Shown: positions 10,230 through 22,829, counted from the stretch's first letter. The stretch is 64,000 bases of DNA from Euptelea pleiosperma (GCA_035048495.1 CM068543.1:32799096-32863095), one strand, 5' to 3'. Translations and numbers: made by a program. The notes: generated by a model not told the origin, from the sequence alone.

Positions 10230-12784
10230 TGATAGCCATTATCCATCTAGCGTTATCGCACTCTCCTATGTAAAACTACCATAATTATCAACTTTTCTAC
10301 GTAAGAGTTTCTTCTGTTGCGTAGAATACACTTTTCTGGACGACATGGTATATTTGCATGAATTAAACACATTCTCGAAAGTTTAGATATTAAGTCATTT
10401 TGATTAAGTCTCATTACATGCTTTTTCTATCGTAGGAAACCAAATCGGACGATTCTGATAGAATGTGGGCTCACTATCAAACTCCAGAGTCAATGATCAA
10501 AGCTTAAAGAGCCAGTGGGCTAGGATAAGAAGATACATGGCAGATGCTAGGAGAGCCAGAGAGCCAAAAAATCCTGAGAGAAGATATCAAGAGAGAATGA
10601 GAGCCAAGCGCCCCGAGAAGAGACTAAGGAGATTAAAACTAATCAACTAACACAAGACGAAAGTTTGCTCAGTTGGTAAAAGATGTAGAAGACCAAGTCA
10701 ACGACCAGGGTTCAAGACTCTCTACTAGTATTTTCTCTATTTCGTATAATTTTCTCTCTCCTCTCTAAATCCTCATTTTCTCTCTCCTCTCTATATCAAT
10801 CATCTGATCCCCCCTCCTTTCACAATCACTCTATGCTATGACCTACCTTGGCCTATCTCCACCTTCCGATCATCCACGCACTATCACTCACATCTCATCT
10901 CCTTCATCGGATGGCCCATGATAAACCTAGGCATTGGTCAACTTTACCAAAGTCAAAAGCTTTTTAAGAAAAAGATTTTCCAAACAAAATAATAAATTTC
11001 AAAAAGAACATTCTTGGAAAGAAAGTGGTTTTTAATTGCCTAAAGATGAATGAAATGAAGAGATGCCACTTTTGGTATGGATGGTTTTACAAAGGGATTC
11101 TTGTTTTAAGGAAAGAAATTTATTTCTTTAGAAAAATACTTGAAGAGCATTAAAAGTGGGTTATGTGGCAAGTTATTAGTGCCATTATTTCCTAGCACAA
11201 GACAGGGGCATTGGATAATTTTGAATGAAACAATGAGGTGGCAGCAACTCATGAAAAAAGTGTGCTCATAAATTTTGGGAGGAAAGCACGTGTGTGGCCA
11301 TGAGATTTATGGCAATGAGAGAAAAGGAGGGTGGGGGATATATTTTTACCATGAATAGATGGTCTTAGTTCTTGGACCCCCCACGTCCCATATAAAATGG
11401 AGGAGAAAACCTGAGAGGGGAATCTTTTTCTATCCATCTCTCTTGGATGTTTTCTAGAAGAAAACCCTAAAAGTCCAGCCGTCCTAAAAAAAAAATAATA
11501 GAAAGTTATTCTCTCTCACCCCATCTCTCCTCTAGCCGTATCTTCTATCCCCTATCTCCATCTCTTGCTCTGCAACGCTTCTACCTCTCTCTCAGCCATT
11601 TTCATTGCTGGGTGAACCAGCAAGCACCACCACGTGGTGTATCTCCACACTGTGAAGCACGAAGGTGCTACCCTGATGCCTCTCTTTTCCTTACTGCCTG
11701 GTCCTCCACCTCCACTACCGATCCTCCATTGTTCTCCTCACCAGCCATCACCTGCAAAATGATTCAACACTGCTCCTTCTCCATCTCGTCCACGTTCAAG
11801 CACCCAGATACGCAACCATTCCTAAACATCGTAGGCATCAGTGGAGATCGTGGCAGCAACAACCATATACACCATCGTTGACCTGCAACCAGCAACTTTG
11901 ATTTGCAGCAACGTTTCTCAACCAATAAATCAAAGTTGCAAGTTTGTCTTCACTATCGTCCTCACCTTGCAACTCCAGAGTGTTCGGGTTCTCCGTTCAA
12001 GACTGTGCTTCCCACGGTCTGCAACTCACCACCCTCTACCCCTCCTACTACTAGTAGGTGTTGCTCCGCCCCATCTCCAAGCCACAACGACTGTTGCACA
12101 TCAACCCTCCTCTTGATGCTCCTTCACGAACCATTGCTAATCTCCATGAGCCAACAGCCTGCAAACCCTCTCCTATCCACACGTTGTTGGGCATTGGCTT
12201 CCACACATTCTAACGGCTCCACCTTGGAGCAACCTGCTCTTCACCACCGCCATGTCATGCCTAGCTGCCATTTTGCTTGAATGGTTTCTAAAGGTGAGAT
12301 CTCCTCTCTCCCATGGCTGAATTAGTCTCTCCATCTCCTTCTCTCTCTAGACTCTCTTCATTCTTTCTCTCTATCTCTACCTCTTTCCTTAGTTCTTGTT
12401 TTCTAGATTCTTTGTTATTGTTTTTATTTGATTAAAAGCATTGTGTTCTTGAGTTTAATGAATAAATTCTCATTCAAGTTTAGTTGTGTTTCATCTGTCA
12501 TAGTGTTCAATTTATGCTATTTAGATCACTAGTGTAATGGTTCTCATCAAAAGATTAAACATGTTTTAAAATCACCATTCTCACCCCTCCATGATTCCCA
12601 TGTTTTTTTTGGAATTTTTCATTATAAGCGTTCTTTAATTCGCATGAACTAATCTCAAGTGCGGACGATATCCGATACTTCCACTTTACAAAGAATTGTT
12701 TAATCTTGCAGGATAAAATTCGGATATAATAAATGATGTTGATCTAAGGGTTTTCGTCCAACGACCAAAAAAACCCAAAAATCA
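10230..12784 (+). repeat. Family B LTR, near-complete copy (~2.55 kb)
   Basis: Shares with 18194-19756, 25711-28455 and 29707-32492 a common order: CGCACTCTCCTA..GTAAAACT, TTTCTACGTAAGAGT, GCTTAAAGAGCCA, a CTCTCTCCTCTCT-rich block, a central variable GC-rich segment, and near the end GTGCGGACGATATCCGA and AGGGTTTTCGT. The first ~25 bases after TGATA are deleted. It ends AAAAATCA. The frame at 10465-10650 (basic, RRYQERMRAKRPEKRLRRLK) recurs in the copy at 16022-18193, but is probably LTR sequence read by chance. ORFs at 11612-12280 are Pro/Ser/Thr-rich low-complexity frames. No paired internal region follows. Confidence 0.7.
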
Positions 12785-13450
12785 TGACAATGTTACTGGG
12801 TCAACCAGTTTACTAAAAATGATATAGTTTGACCAGTTTGTAATTGCAAGGAGTTTATTGAATATCATTACAAAAACTTGAAAGAAGATTCTTGCTAAAT
12901 AATAAATAAAATGAAAGTGATAACAATCTTCTTCACCTTCTTCTTTCTTAACTGGATCTTGAATACGGCCTTGCCTTCTTTATTTACCTTCAATGGCGCA
13001 TAGAAAAGCTGTGAATAGTTGTAGAACATAACATCACATTCGTCTTTTTTCACCTTGAATGTGCATCTTCTAACTCTCTCAATTCAAACTGCCGATAGTT
13101 GGAGGGTAGAATTGTAATTTCAGAGAAAATTGGACGGTAACCTTAAATAAAGACTTAATGGATAGACGGTTAAATCAAAATGTCCAAAAAAATTGTCTAG
13201 GGTTCTTACTGGTTTGTATTTTTGTAAATATGGATTTAAAAGTCATTTTCAAAAAAAAAAAAAAGCAAAATAGGTTATTTTGAGGATATTGGGTTTAGCG
13301 TTATGCAATCAATAAGGGCCTTCGTTCATTAATAAGTAGAATAGATAGATAATCAGATTGATGAGTCCTTCAAAATAGAACTTGGAATCGATCCATTCTC
13401 TCCAATTTGTTCCAACCTGCTATTATTCCCCATATACTTGAGATTCCCTT
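12785..13450. other. Unassigned DNA between two LTRs
   Basis: Starts with one unit like the tandem array at 9806-10205. It is otherwise AT-rich single-copy-looking sequence with an A-run at ~13250. No coding frame or known element was recognised. Confidence 0.4.
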
Positions 13451-14971
13451 TGTAAAGAATATTTTCATATTCTAGTTTATTAAAGATTCCGTGTGCATTA
13501 AAACATTCATATAACCTTTCCTACGAGCACTAGTGTAGTGTTAAAGATATCGTGGTATGCATACTTTGCCGACTACGTGAAGACTAGAAGATAGAAACAA
13601 CAAGGATCAGACGATTGACGACAAGAGTCATCTGAGTAACAGCCAATTTATCGATTATAGATCGTGTACACTTGCTTAGGAAGATAAGTGACTTAGTGGC
13701 ATAGGAATAGGTTTTAAAATGAATAAAATATAATGGTCAAACCTAGTAATGGACAGACTCTAGTCTAAGTCAAGATTATTGACTTTTGGAAAAGTCCAAT
13801 CGATTGGACTATTTAGGCCAATCGATTGGGCACGATTGGAGACCTCTGTGCAATCGATTGGACTCTACGAGACAACTTAATTAAATCCCAATCGATTGGA
13901 GACCTCTGTGAAATCGATTAGAACTTACGGGATAAAAACTTATTTAAATCTGATCGATTAGACTATCTACAATCGTTTGGATTTACGAACGAAAAAACCC
14001 ATCTATACAAGACCAATAGATTGGACCCAGAGTACAATCGATTGGACCGGACTTCACACGGATTGAGTCTTTTCAGATCCAAAATTCTAGTTTCTACTTA
14101 CCTCACTTTCTAAAAGACTCTGGGTAATAAATTCTATAAATATAACTCTTCTTTGGCTTTACAAAATACACTTCTATACATTGGAATACAGAAAAGAAAG
14201 TTTTATTTATCAAAAGTGTCCATTAGAAGAGCAAAAAGCTTTTAGTTCTCATAAATATCTTGTGAGCGTTTTCTCTTCTAGATCAAAGCCAAAAGCTTGA
14301 TCCCTTACTCAGCTTAGGTCTTCCACATAAATATTTGACCTAGCAGTCTGAGAGTACCAGTGTGTTTCAACACTATTTGAGCGACTTAGGTTTCAGGGTG
14401 TACTGAATCCTTCACCTTCAGCAAAGGCTGGAGAGTTGAGAATTAAGATCGGAGTGGCTAATCGAAGGTAGGTTTGGGGAGTACCAAATTGAACAAGCGG
14501 ACAAGGCTTCTTAGCTGTGAGGGCGCGCGTGGATTCGTAGCTTTGATTCAGAGGACGTGGACGCATCGGCAGTAGCCTTGGCTAAGTTAGAAGCTGCATT
14601 TGCAACGATGCTGCGTCGGTAACTTTTGTTTCTTTTAACTTTCCAGTTAGTGATACTTTTCGTCTGGACGTGGTTCAGTGATTTTCCTTGGCTAAGGTTT
14701 TCACGTAAAAACTCTTTGTCTTGTGGATGTTTGATTGTTGTTCCGCTAAATCTATTGATTAGATCAAAAGACGAAAAGACAATATACTATGGATATATAT
14801 TTGATTTGAGTCAGTTGTGATAATCCTTTTACCAATCAACTAAGGCATGCGAGTTTATCACCTTACCTTGACTAGCAAACTTGTAATAAGTTAGATTAAT
14901 TTTTGAATAACCTGATCACCTCTCCCTTCTAGGTATTTCTGATTAAAGAGAATAGACCGATTATTTTTTCA
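13451..14971 (+). repeat. Sirevirus 5' LTR (1521 bp)
   Basis: TGTAAAGAATATTTTC start, TTATTTTTTCA end, colinear with 7518-9055. Contains the palindrome cluster at ~13795-14045 and a TATAAATATAA at ~14146. It is a 5' LTR because a PBS and gag follow at once. Only this LTR, the leader and gag survive. The rest was replaced by a family B LTR at ~16022, so no partner LTR or target duplication can be read. Confidence 0.85.
13795..14045. promoter_or_regulatory. CCAATCGATTGG palindrome cluster, second LTR
   Basis: About nine copies of the ATCGATTGGA core or close variants, several in the full self-complementary form CCAATCGATTGG (near 13797, 13823 and 13888). They lie ~100-350 bp upstream of TATAAATATAA at ~14146, the same relative place as in the LTR at 7518. 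Confidence 0.5.
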
Positions 14972-14973
14972 AT

Positions 14974-14985
14974 TGGTATTAGAAC
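14974..14985 (+). other. Primer-binding site, initiator-tRNA-Met type
   Basis: TGGTATTAGAAC lies two bases after the LTR end. It matches the usual plant copia site TGGTATCAGAGC, complementary to the 3' end of initiator tRNA-Met, at most positions. Confidence 0.75.
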
Positions 14986-15060
14986 GGGTTATTCTATTAA
15001 AGGTTTAATCACCTGAATTTAGATCCCTGCAAAACCAGTTCATTTTCTTTATTTATCAAG

Positions 15061-16021
15061 ATGCAAAGAGAAGGTGGAAAAACTTCCAAACCTCCATTGT
15101 TTGATGGAGAAGATTGCATATTGGAAGGTGAAGATGAGGGCTTTTCTAAATTCTATTAATGAAAGAGTCTGGATGGTTGTGGATGGTTGGTCACCACCCA
15201 CAATGATCGTAGGAGATAAAACTATTCATAAACCTAAAGTCGACTGGAGCAAAGAAGACATAAACCAGTGTTGTCTGAATAGCAAAGGGCTAAATGCTAT
15301 TTTTAATGTAGTAGACAAGAATGAGTTCCAAAGAATCTATACTTGCACTTTGGCTAAAGAGACGTGGGACATTCTCAAGGTTACCTATGAAAGAACGTCG
15401 ACAGTCAAAATCTCTAAACTGCAAATGCTTACTACTAAATTCGAATCCATGCGAATAGAGGAGAATGACATATTTACTGAGTTCTATGCCAAACTCAATG
15501 ATATTGTGAATTCTGCCCACAACTTGGGTGAGAGCATCCTAAACCTAAAGTGTTTAGGAAGATTTTCAGATCCTTGCCTGATAGATTTCAGGCTAAGGTA
15601 ATGGCCATTGAGGAAAGCAAAGATGTTGGCTCCCTCAAAATTGATGAGCTGGTTGGATTTCTCCAAACTTACGAGATGAATTTGAGACAACCAAAGAAAT
15701 CAAAGGGTATAGCCCTTAAAGTTTCTGAAACTCAAGACTTAGAGTCAGATGTTGACTCTAAAGTAGAAATGGCACTATTTGTCAAAATGTTCAAAAAGTT
15801 TTTTCATTCTAAAAACGATAGATTCAAGAATAATAAATCTTTTGATAAATCTAAAGAACATGCCAAAGCTCATGAGAGGGGTAGTAGAAGTGAAAGGACC
15901 CCAAGGGAAAGTCTCTGAATGTTTCAAATGCTAGGGATTTGGTCACTTCGCAAATGTTTGCCCCAACAAAGAAGAATATAAAGCAAGGCCAAAGCCTTTA
16001 ATGCCACATGGGATGAAGAAT
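15061..16021 (+). pseudogene. Sirevirus copia gag, broken
   Basis: ATG at 15061 gives MQREGGKTSKPPLFDGED. One frame change near 15110 leads into YWKVKMRAFLNSINERVW, a conserved gag opening. The gag core runs to ~15535 (CTLAKETWDILKVTYE, FESMRIEENDIFTEFYAKL). A second frame change leads to FRSLPDRFQAKVMAIEES and IDELVGFLQTYEMNL. The zinc knuckle at ~15921-15962 keeps every CX2CX4HX4C ligand (CFKC then GFGHFANVC), but a TAG replaces the residue after the second Cys. Sequence switches to a family B LTR at ~16022, so protease and pol are missing. Confidence 0.85.
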
Positions 16022-17312
16022 CAGAACCAATGATCAAAACTTAGAGAGCCAATGGACTTAGACAATAAGATATAAGACGAGTGCAAGTTGAGTCAGAGAA
16101 TCGAAAAAAGTCGGAGAGATGATCAAGAGAGAAGGAGAGCCAAGCGCCCCGAGAAGAAACTAAGGAGATTAAAGCTTAATCAACTAACACAAGACAAAGC
16201 CTTGCTCAGTTGGTCAAGAATGCAGAAAGCCAAGTCAAAGACCAAGGTTCCAGACCCGTTGCTTACATTTTTTATCTTATTTGTCTCTATTTTCTCTCTC
16301 CTCTCTTTAAACCATAATTCTCTCTCTTCTCTCCACACTCTAACCATTTCTCTCTCGACCCTTAGGATCATGACTGTTAGATTCTTTCATCCACCTGATC
16401 ACCATCCGATCAACCACACGATTATCCATCATCATCCACTCGATCGACCGATCATCCATTGATCCCAAACTAACATTTCCTAACCATGCGATCCTCCCTA
16501 GTCATTCATCCAATGACTTCAAAAGGGGGCCCACGACATCGCTCAAATCACACGTCACCTTCTCAAAAAGGAATGGCCAATTCCACATGGCATGTAACGG
16601 ATGTGAGGGCATTTTTAAAAATAAATCGGTTAGTTGTGATTGCTCATATAAACGACATTTTTTTCAAAAATGTGAGAAATGATTTTTAAAGATTTTAAAA
16701 TAAGAATGTTTTTTGAAGCAAAAGGAATATATTTTTAAACAAAGGAATGAGAGACTTTTCACAAATGGGAAGTTGAAAATTTTCTAAAGGAAAGATTTTG
16801 ATTTTTGAATATTTTAAAATTCAAAAGCTTTTAAACGAAAAATATTTTTCCAAAGGAATGCAGTAAAAAGATGCCATTTGAGGGAGGGACGTTTTTTACA
16901 AAGGAACTTTTAATGGAGAGAATATTTATTCCTTTAATGATCTAATTGCTAAGAATTCCAATCTAAGGCATAAAGGTTGGAGAATTTGTATGCATGATGA
17001 GGGGTTGATGTGGCAGCAACAAAAGAGGAAAGAGAATACATATAAAAGAAAAGAAAAAAAGGGGAGGAGGGGATCACTTTCTTTGTTCTCTCATCAAACC
17101 TTAAACTCCCATCTCTCTCACGTTGCCTAATCTCATCATCTCTCTCTCTCTCTCTCTCTCTCTCAGCCGCCCCTAGGGTTGATGTGGCAGCAACAAAAGA
17201 GGAAAGAGAATACATATAAAAGAAAAGAAAAAAAGGGGAGGAAGGGATCACTCTCTTTGTTCTCTCATCAAACCTTAAACTCCCATCTCTCTCACGTTGC
17301 CTAATCTCATCA

Positions 17313-17361
<49 letters not shown>

Positions 17362-18193
17362 CGCCCCTCTCCATCTCTCAATCCTCTAATCCCTTACCCA
17401 TGAAAACCTAAGTGATCTCCTCTTCTTCTTCTTCTCATGCGTCCACAAGCCTGCAACTCACGGCTGTCCATGGCGCAAAACACATTTGCAACCACCTATT
17501 GAAGCTCTTCCCTCCCATGATCAGAACCACCAGAACATGCAAGCTCTAGCTCACCACCACACTTCAGAATCGTTGCTCCTTGTTGATTCGGTCTGCACCT
17601 GCTCCCTCTCCATCAACATGGAATCTCCATACGCCCAGCAACCCGTACTCCGAACCACCTTCCTTTATTAACGCCGCCACCATCTTCTCCATCATCCCTT
17701 ATTGGCCGAACTAGCAAGGTGACACCGTTGTGCACCTCAGTCCCCAATAGGACTGGTTCATATGGGATCTACCCCATCTTTCACAGGCGTTCTGGCCGGA
17801 CTACAAGCAATCGATTCCAAGAACCTGCAACAGCTTCTTTGCCGGATGTGCACACCATTGTACCACCACCAACATGGGTAAAAACCCTCTCTTAACAGCA
17901 AGGCCGTGATCTCCTCCATCTTTCAAGCAATTCACCAAAGTGCAAACCAGCAACACCATCGTTGCTACCTCCTCCTCCATCACCGGTTGCAAGCCAGCAA
18001 CTACTCCATCATTAGCGCCATCAACATCATGTCATCCTCTTCATGGCCCTATCTCCTTCATTGTACCGTTGCTGGTGTGCAACCCTGCATGTGCTCCCTG
18101 GCAACCATCACATGCAATTACCACATGCAGCAATCACCTCCTCTTCTCATGAACTCACCCCTCTCTTTGTGGGCCGCACAGCCACCCATGCAT
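16022..18193 (+). repeat. Family B LTR, 5' truncated (~2.17 kb)
   Basis: Joins the family B consensus at CAATGATCAAAACTTAGAGAGCCA and follows it through AGCGCCCCGAGAAGA, the CTCTCTCCTCT block and a GC-rich middle. It is cut at 18193 by the next family B LTR, so the usual end sequence is missing. Contains the tandem duplication at 17002-17372 and long (CT)n runs. ORFs in 16088-16462 and 17486-18196 are Pro/Ser/His-rich frames in LTR sequence without recognisable domains. Confidence 0.65.
17002..17372 (+). repeat. Tandem duplication of ~175 bp with (CT)n
   Basis: Two adjacent copies starting at GGGTTGATGTGGCAGCAACA (17002 and ~17176) run through AGAGAATACATATAAAAGAA, GGGGAGG, TCACGTTGCCTAATCTCATC and a (CT)n tract to CTCAGCCGCCCC. 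They are almost identical apart from CT-tract length and a few single-base changes, so the duplication is recent. Confidence 0.85.
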
Positions 18194-19756
18194 TGATATT
18201 CACTTAAAAGTGCTTATTTTAAGCCATTATCCTTATAGCGATGTCGCATTCTCCTACGTAAAACTTGTCTTTTCATCGACTTTTTCACGTAAGAGTTTCT
18301 TTCATTGCATAGAATGCATTCTTTAGACAAAAATTGACTATTTGCATGAAATATACGCATTTCGGATAGTCCAGTATCAAGCCATTTTAGTTGAATCTTT
18401 ACACGCTTTTTCACTTGCAGGAGACCCTATCTGGCGATTCTCGAGGACTGGCGGGCCCACTATCAACCACAGAAGACTTCTATCAAAGCTTAAAGAGCCA
18501 GCAGGCTAGGATAAAAAGATAGAAGACTTGTATGGGAAAAGCTAAAGATCGTAGAACTGGAACAAGGACTAAGGAGGAAAAGAATAGTTGAAAACCAAGA
18601 GAAGGACTTAGGTGTTAAAGGCCATACCAATTGACATCATAAGATAAGTTTGACTTATTGGTGGAGCGGACGAGAGAGAATAAAGAAGACTAGGGTTCAA
18701 AACCCTCGAATGTTATTATTTTTTTATTATTCTCCCACCTCTCTCCTATTTTTCTCTCTATCTATCTTGGCCCATGACCTAGGCCCATGATCGAGGCCCA
18801 TCGCCCATGACCCATGCCCATACCCATGCCTATGACCCATGCCCATGCCCATTTGTAACAATAAGAGAGAATTAGTCTCACTTGACCGATTCTTCTCTCC
18901 CACATATCTCTCTATCCTAGTTACTCTCTCTCTCATCTAACTAACCCATTCCCAACCGTTGGATCTCTCTAGATCCAACGGTCATCATTTTTACAACAAG
19001 CAAAAAGAAAAGAAAAAGTCTATAAGAGATCTACGATCTCTCCTTCTTGGGTTGGTTCCCTCCCCCTTCTCTTCCTCTCTTTCTTCTTTTTTTCTCTTCT
19101 TCTTCACCCTTCTTCTCCGGCGAGCTCACTTTTAACGCCTCCACCTCTAGGTGCAAAGCATCAAATAGCAACGTCTCCTTGCTGCTCATTCCATCCGCCA
19201 CAATCAAAGGCTACAATCCTAAATCCTATTGAGGTCGATCCAATCGGAGTTGCACCATCTACCTCTTCAATGGTAAGCTTCTCTTTAATTCATCTCTCTA
19301 ACCTTCCTACTTTTTTTCTCTCTCTTCTTTCCCTCTCTACCTTTACCTGCTTTCTAGGGTAATATTTTAATGGCTTTCTAGATTAATTTGGTTTAATGAT
19401 ATTTCCGTTGTAAAGCATTTGAACAAGTATTGTAAGCATTTGTTTTTAGTTTAATGAACAAGTTTTAAATTCAATTTTAAGTTGTTTTCATTTATTGTGT
19501 TTTTTATTCTCGTTTCTCTTATATTTTTTTATTTTAATAGTTCTAACAACAATCTCAAGCATATTTTAAAACAATGATCTCAAGATTATTCTTGTTTCTT
19601 ATTATGCTAACTAATCTAGAGTGCAGACGATATCCGACACGAGCCACTGTGCAAGTCTGTTTATTTGCAGATTAAGTGAACCAATTCGGAAAAATTATAA
19701 ATATTGTTGAACTTTAGGGTTTTCGTAACCAACGATGTGGAAAAACTCTAATTTCA
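18194..19756 (+). repeat. Family B 5' LTR (1563 bp)
   Basis: Begins TGATATTCACTTAAAAGTGC and ends CTAATTTCA. It is colinear with the 3' copy at 24774-25710 and 28456-28573, including the CCCATG hexamer tract (18770-18855) and CCGTTGGATCT..AGATCCAACGG, an 11-bp-arm hairpin at ~18956. The last 150 bp carry GTGCAGACGATATCCGACAC and TTAGGGTTTTCGTAACCAA, shared with all family B LTR ends. Confidence 0.8.
18770..18855 (+). repeat. CCCATG-based minisatellite in family B LTR
   Basis: Repeats of CCCATG, CCCATGA and CCTATGA hexamers/heptamers, seen again and slightly longer at ~25360-25450 in the 3' LTR. The copy-number difference between the two LTRs reflects slippage after insertion. Confidence 0.65.
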
Positions 19757-19758
19757 AA

Positions 19759-19773
19759 TGACGTCGTTGCCGC
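19759..19773 (+). other. Primer-binding site, gypsy-like
   Basis: TGACGTCGTTGCCGC, two bases after the LTR end, resembles the TGGCGCCGTTGCCGG-type site commonly found after Ty3/gypsy LTRs in plants. The match is partial. Confidence 0.5.
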
Positions 19774-21299
19774 TCGGTTGACGGGATTGCAAAAAGACAA
19801 ACAAGAATTCAGAAAGCTGCTTAATCTTGAAGATCCGATCCAAATCAGAAACTTTCTATATTATTTTTCACATTATCCACTTATTATTTTAATGCCTCGG
19901 ACGGCCGAGTGCAAAGTTGTAATAATTTAGGGATTTATTTTCTCTCCTTTTACAATAACTGCTAAATTAATTAATTAATTAAAAAACATAAAAAATATTA
20001 GGGTTAGATTTCAATTCTGCTATTTCTAGTTAGATCACCATTGGTTATTTGATTCATTTTGGAAGGTTTCCAACTCCGGGTAATTCAAAAGTAGATATTT
20101 CTGAACCCTAATTCGGGAATAGCTAAAGTTGAATTTCAAACCCTAATTGGAACTAATTCACAATACCTGCCCTAAATCATTGCGTATTTTTTTAAACCAC
20201 AAAGGCGGTATACCTTCCAATTATATACCATAGACCATTGTGGACTAATGTGATTGCGGATTGCGATTACTAAATGAGTAGGGGGCGAAAGCTCAAAGAG
20301 GTGGAGTCAGGCACAAGCCCATTTGGATACCCCTCCCTATCTCACGGAGGAGACCCCGTAAGTAGCCAACAGGCAGGTAAGTTTCTACACCTCACCTTGA
20401 GTGCGATGGTGATCATTGTGCAAACACTGTGCCGATTGTCTATTTGCTTTTGCAACACTTATCGAAATTGCTTGGTTTGGCCGTAATAAAATACATAAAG
20501 AGCAAACCCAGCTCTAACTTAAAACTGGTGGGATTTCATCACTCACCTCGTCATTCTAGCTTTTGTGCAACCACAGCCAAGAATTGAAATCAATCAAGAA
20601 GTAGAGCCCACTTAGATCGGTGTTCAAGGAAAACTCCACATAAAGCGACCCCTTCAAAGATCAAGTCGATTAATTCCATGAGTGCGGATCCCTGTTATCT
20701 AACACACCCATAGGTCTCTACTACTAAGTATACCGAGCTCGTAAGTGGCCTCCTTAATTGTCTGTCGGATTAGCTTAGTGTCGGATTAGGAATAGGAACC
20801 AATCCTAGCTCCTCTTCTGGGAAAACTCATCTTCATGCTTGACAAATCTGGTTAGTCTGGGGTGTACTTAAGTCAGCCGATGTGCCGCACATCTGTCTAG
20901 GCTTCGGATTATCTTGCAGTCAACTTGAGTTAGTACTAGCGGATTTGCTTTGAAGAGTGTATCCTGGTGAAAATCTATAGAGTGAAAAGTTGGTCCATCG
21001 GGTAATTGAAGATAAACCAATAGTCCGCCCACTGTCATAATCTACACTATCCCTGCACTAACAAGATAATTCATAATACTATCCTGATTGTTTAGGTTAA
21101 GATTATATGTTGCTCTGTGTGCATCATTTAGGCTCATTCAATTTCATAACCTCTTACCGACTCTAAGGGCTTACTTTTTCAATCATTACCCATTTGAATT
21201 TTATCCAACCCGATACTAATTTGATCTGAGAGTCAGTCTACCGCACCGCTCTCTTTCACCTAATTTATCTCCCTCCTCTGAGAGACTCACATCTCTCTG
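19774..21299 (+). other. Long leader of the family B element
   Basis: About 1.5 kb between PBS and the gag-like frame. AT-rich with no long open frame; 20274-20486 is a short frame without recognisable domains. The long untranslated leader is typical of large non-autonomous LTR elements. Confidence 0.5.
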
Positions 21300-22829
21300 A
21301 TGGATGCTGAACGGCCTCTATTCGAGACCTACCATAATTTCTTTGAAGATCTAGGAGATAACTCTGAGCACTGGTATACCAATCCTGCGTGTAGTCATGA
21401 TACTCTAGTCTCACAGAGTTCCATGGGATATGAAGCAAAGGGCGATTCAGTGCTAAAATCCCTACTTCAGGATTTAAAAAAATTAGTTTCCGCCCTTGAT
21501 GTTGCGGTCCAGAAGCCTGTTTATCACTCCACATTTGTGGGATATTTTTCTCATGTCCAAGAAGAGGTCTGTAATTTTAATAAATTGGAACCTCCACTGC
21601 AGACCTCCTACTATAACACATATTATCCGAACAATGGAAGTCACAATAACTTTGAATGGGAACAACATTCTTTTTCCCAGCAGCAACTGCAACATGATAT
21701 ATATCATTCCGGGTTTCACCAACCCTGTGGACAATATGATGGGCAGTACTCGCAGTCGCAGTACCAGCGAGATCCACAGACTGAATATTTTGATCGAGAG
21801 TAGACCCAGATGGATTTTCAAAGTCAGTAGATAGTCCCAGACTTGCATCCATCATATAATTTTTATACTCAGTCAGACTACATTCAAGAGTTGGCACCTC
21901 AGCTTCCTTTAGTTAAACCGCCAAAGTCTGCTACTAAACCTAATCTAGAAGAACTCCTCTCTCAATATATCATCCAACAACAGCTCTCCATGGAGAGCTT
22001 GGAACACCATTTAGGTGAGTTAGAATCTGAGAGAGAGGAAGTCAACTTCACTAGCCAACCTATGGCTTATCCAGAGGGGGATACCATAGCCACAGTCCAT
22101 AATGAGGAGTCGCACAACTGGATCCAGTACCAGACTTTACAAGAAAAAATTGAGGTTGCTACAAACAAAGGATTGGACTACAATATTGATGAGCCAAAAT
22201 CTCTATCTTCGGTGTTCTTCAAAGCACCGACTTCTGAACCTAGCTTAGAGGAATCATCTACCTCTGATGCTTCATTGTCTGCACCTGAAACAGACATTTT
22301 AGACACTGAGCACTGTCTAGATAGTGTGGTCCCAATTGTCCTGGCGCCACCGTTCCTCACCATTGCTGTTGCACACATCGGGTGTGGGGACGATGACATG
22401 TCGACGACATTTGACAACCTCAAAGCAAAGGTTACCATTTTTGAACAACCAACATACGTCGATATTGTCGATACACCATGTGCCGTAAAGAGTCTACTTT
22501 CGGACTCTCCCAAGGAAAAATTATCCCAGTGTCAAGAACACTTTGAGCCTGACTTCATCTCAGAGTCAAACAATTTTGGTATTACTGATCTGCAGGAGTG
22601 TGCTCCATTCAGAAACATTCCCGCTAAACTCAATGAGTTTACGGCTCTATTAACCATGGCCAGAGAACCCACTACTGCTCTCATCTCAGTCTTTACTAAA
22701 GAGCTTCAATCCCTACCAGTTGAACTACATGTTTTTGCGGGTCTGCTCAGAGCACTTATTATCATTCTCTCAGTTTACACTGAGAGAGACCTGTTCTACA
22801 CAAGTATACCTAGACAAGGGATAAGATAA
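21300..22829 (+). pseudogene. Gag-like ORF of the family B element, two in-frame stops
   Basis: ATG at 21300 opens a frame of 509 codons to 22829, interrupted only by TAG at 21801 and TAG at 21828. The N-terminal ~100 residues include FETYHNFFEDLGDN and a Leu-rich LKSLLQDLKKLVSALD. Residues ~100-165 are rich in Tyr, Gln, Asn and His. A coiled-coil-like stretch (NLEELLSQYIIQQQLSMES, EHHLGELESE) resembles the heptad region at the end of Athila/Tat-type gypsy gags. The C-terminal half is acidic and Ser-rich, ending FAGLLRALIIILSVY. No zinc knuckle, protease DTG/DSG or RT box is present. Family assignment is inferred from context and the heptad region, and is not certain. Confidence 0.55.

Noticed and set aside
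11612..12280. Pro/Ser/Thr-rich frames of 89-125 codons
   Set aside because: They lie in the central variable part of a family B LTR and are not conserved in frame with the other LTR copies.
15290..15690. Minus-strand frames over the gag at 15061-16021
   Set aside because: Antisense shadows of a recognisable plus-strand gag.
21483..21897. Minus-strand frames of 106-121 codons
   Set aside because: Antisense shadows of the gag-like frame at 21300-22829.
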